Below are positions 5,335-5,407 of a stretch of 5,407 nucleotides of DNA, one piece after another (position 1 is the first letter of the stretch; every line of letters starts with the position of its first letter). Source of the DNA: JAPLXD01 sp041661585. Its GTDB lineage: Bacteria > Patescibacteriota > Minisyncoccia > Moranbacterales > UBA11712. The stretch lies in NCBI GenBank assembly GCA_041661585.1, contig JBAZUC010000051.1:1-5407 (forward strand). Direction: 5' to 3'. A program made the position numbers and the translations under genes. The notes beneath the pieces are model-generated. The model was not told where the DNA came from. It made no database searches and was given only the letters and a program-made list of their open reading frames with translations.

Positions 5335-5407
5335 CCCGTTAGACATTCTAAATTATAATGCTTCCCGCTTGGCATTTCAGAAAAAATTGAAAGACAAAAT
5401 GTCTAAC
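5333..5407 (-). promoter_or_regulatory. Second copy of the pyk-type regulatory element, cut by the window end
   Basis: GTTAGACATT (5338-5347) and AATGTCTAAC (5398-5407) are perfect reverse complements, and the near arm extends as ATCCC to 5333. The far arm runs off the window and should continue GGGAT if it matches the pyk copy. On the minus strand a perfect -10 TATAAT (5357-5352) lies between an AGCGGGA copy (5369-5363) and AACGGGATG at the start codon, with a CTGAAA -35-like hexamer 17 bp upstream of the -10. The 29-bp spacing between the two GGGA copies is the same as at pyk. Confidence 0.7.

Noticed and set aside
5169..5375. A 68-residue minus-strand frame overlapping the HTH start
   Set aside because: It is out of frame with the HTH domain, starts upstream of the promoter -10 box and matches no known pattern. 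The HTH frame explains the region better.

Overview
The window is most likely a chromosomal piece from a member of the Candidate Phyla Radiation (Patescibacteria, Parcubacteria-like). This is an inference. The main grounds are two small proteins of types I associate with those genomes: an excisionase-like HTH domain fused to one membrane segment, and a 120-residue protein with an 'IPKNT.KY.WT.HA' start and an 'ISAWRYPGVSPK' end. The tightly packed genes and mostly absent Shine-Dalgarno sites fit as well. Stop codons are TAA, TGA and TAG, so the standard bacterial code appears to apply.

Every gene I can support is on the minus strand, so transcription runs from high to low coordinates. In that order: (1) a regulatory element (5333-5407, cut by the window end) in front of an HTH + transmembrane gene (5334-4381) that is interrupted by an in-frame amber codon; (2) lemA (4345-3797) and htpX (3733-2843), a common membrane-stress/proteolysis pair, closed by an intrinsic terminator; (3) a conserved 123-residue protein (2811-2440) whose start codon directly abuts that terminator; (4) a small Tic20/DUF4870-like membrane protein (2349-1993) with its own promoter, Shine-Dalgarno site and terminator; (5) a second copy of the regulatory element (1842-1911) in front of pyruvate kinase (1843-371); (6) the first 88 codons of phosphoenolpyruvate synthase (264-1, continuing outside the window).

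The most notable signal is the pair of related elements in front of pyk and the HTH gene. Each ends in TCTAACGGGATG, where ATG is the start codon. Each has an inner AGCGGGA copy exactly 29 bp upstream and a -10-like hexamer at the same place between them, and each is bounded by an inverted repeat. The arms differ between the copies by a compensatory change (AAATT/AATTT versus ACATT/AATGT). The second notable signal is the amber codon, at the position where this HTH family usually has tryptophan. It splits what is otherwise a continuous 317-residue reading frame.

Functionally, pyk and ppsA together form the PEP/pyruvate node, and lemA-htpX is an envelope-maintenance unit. I see no CRISPR array, tRNA, rRNA, transposase or phage gene.
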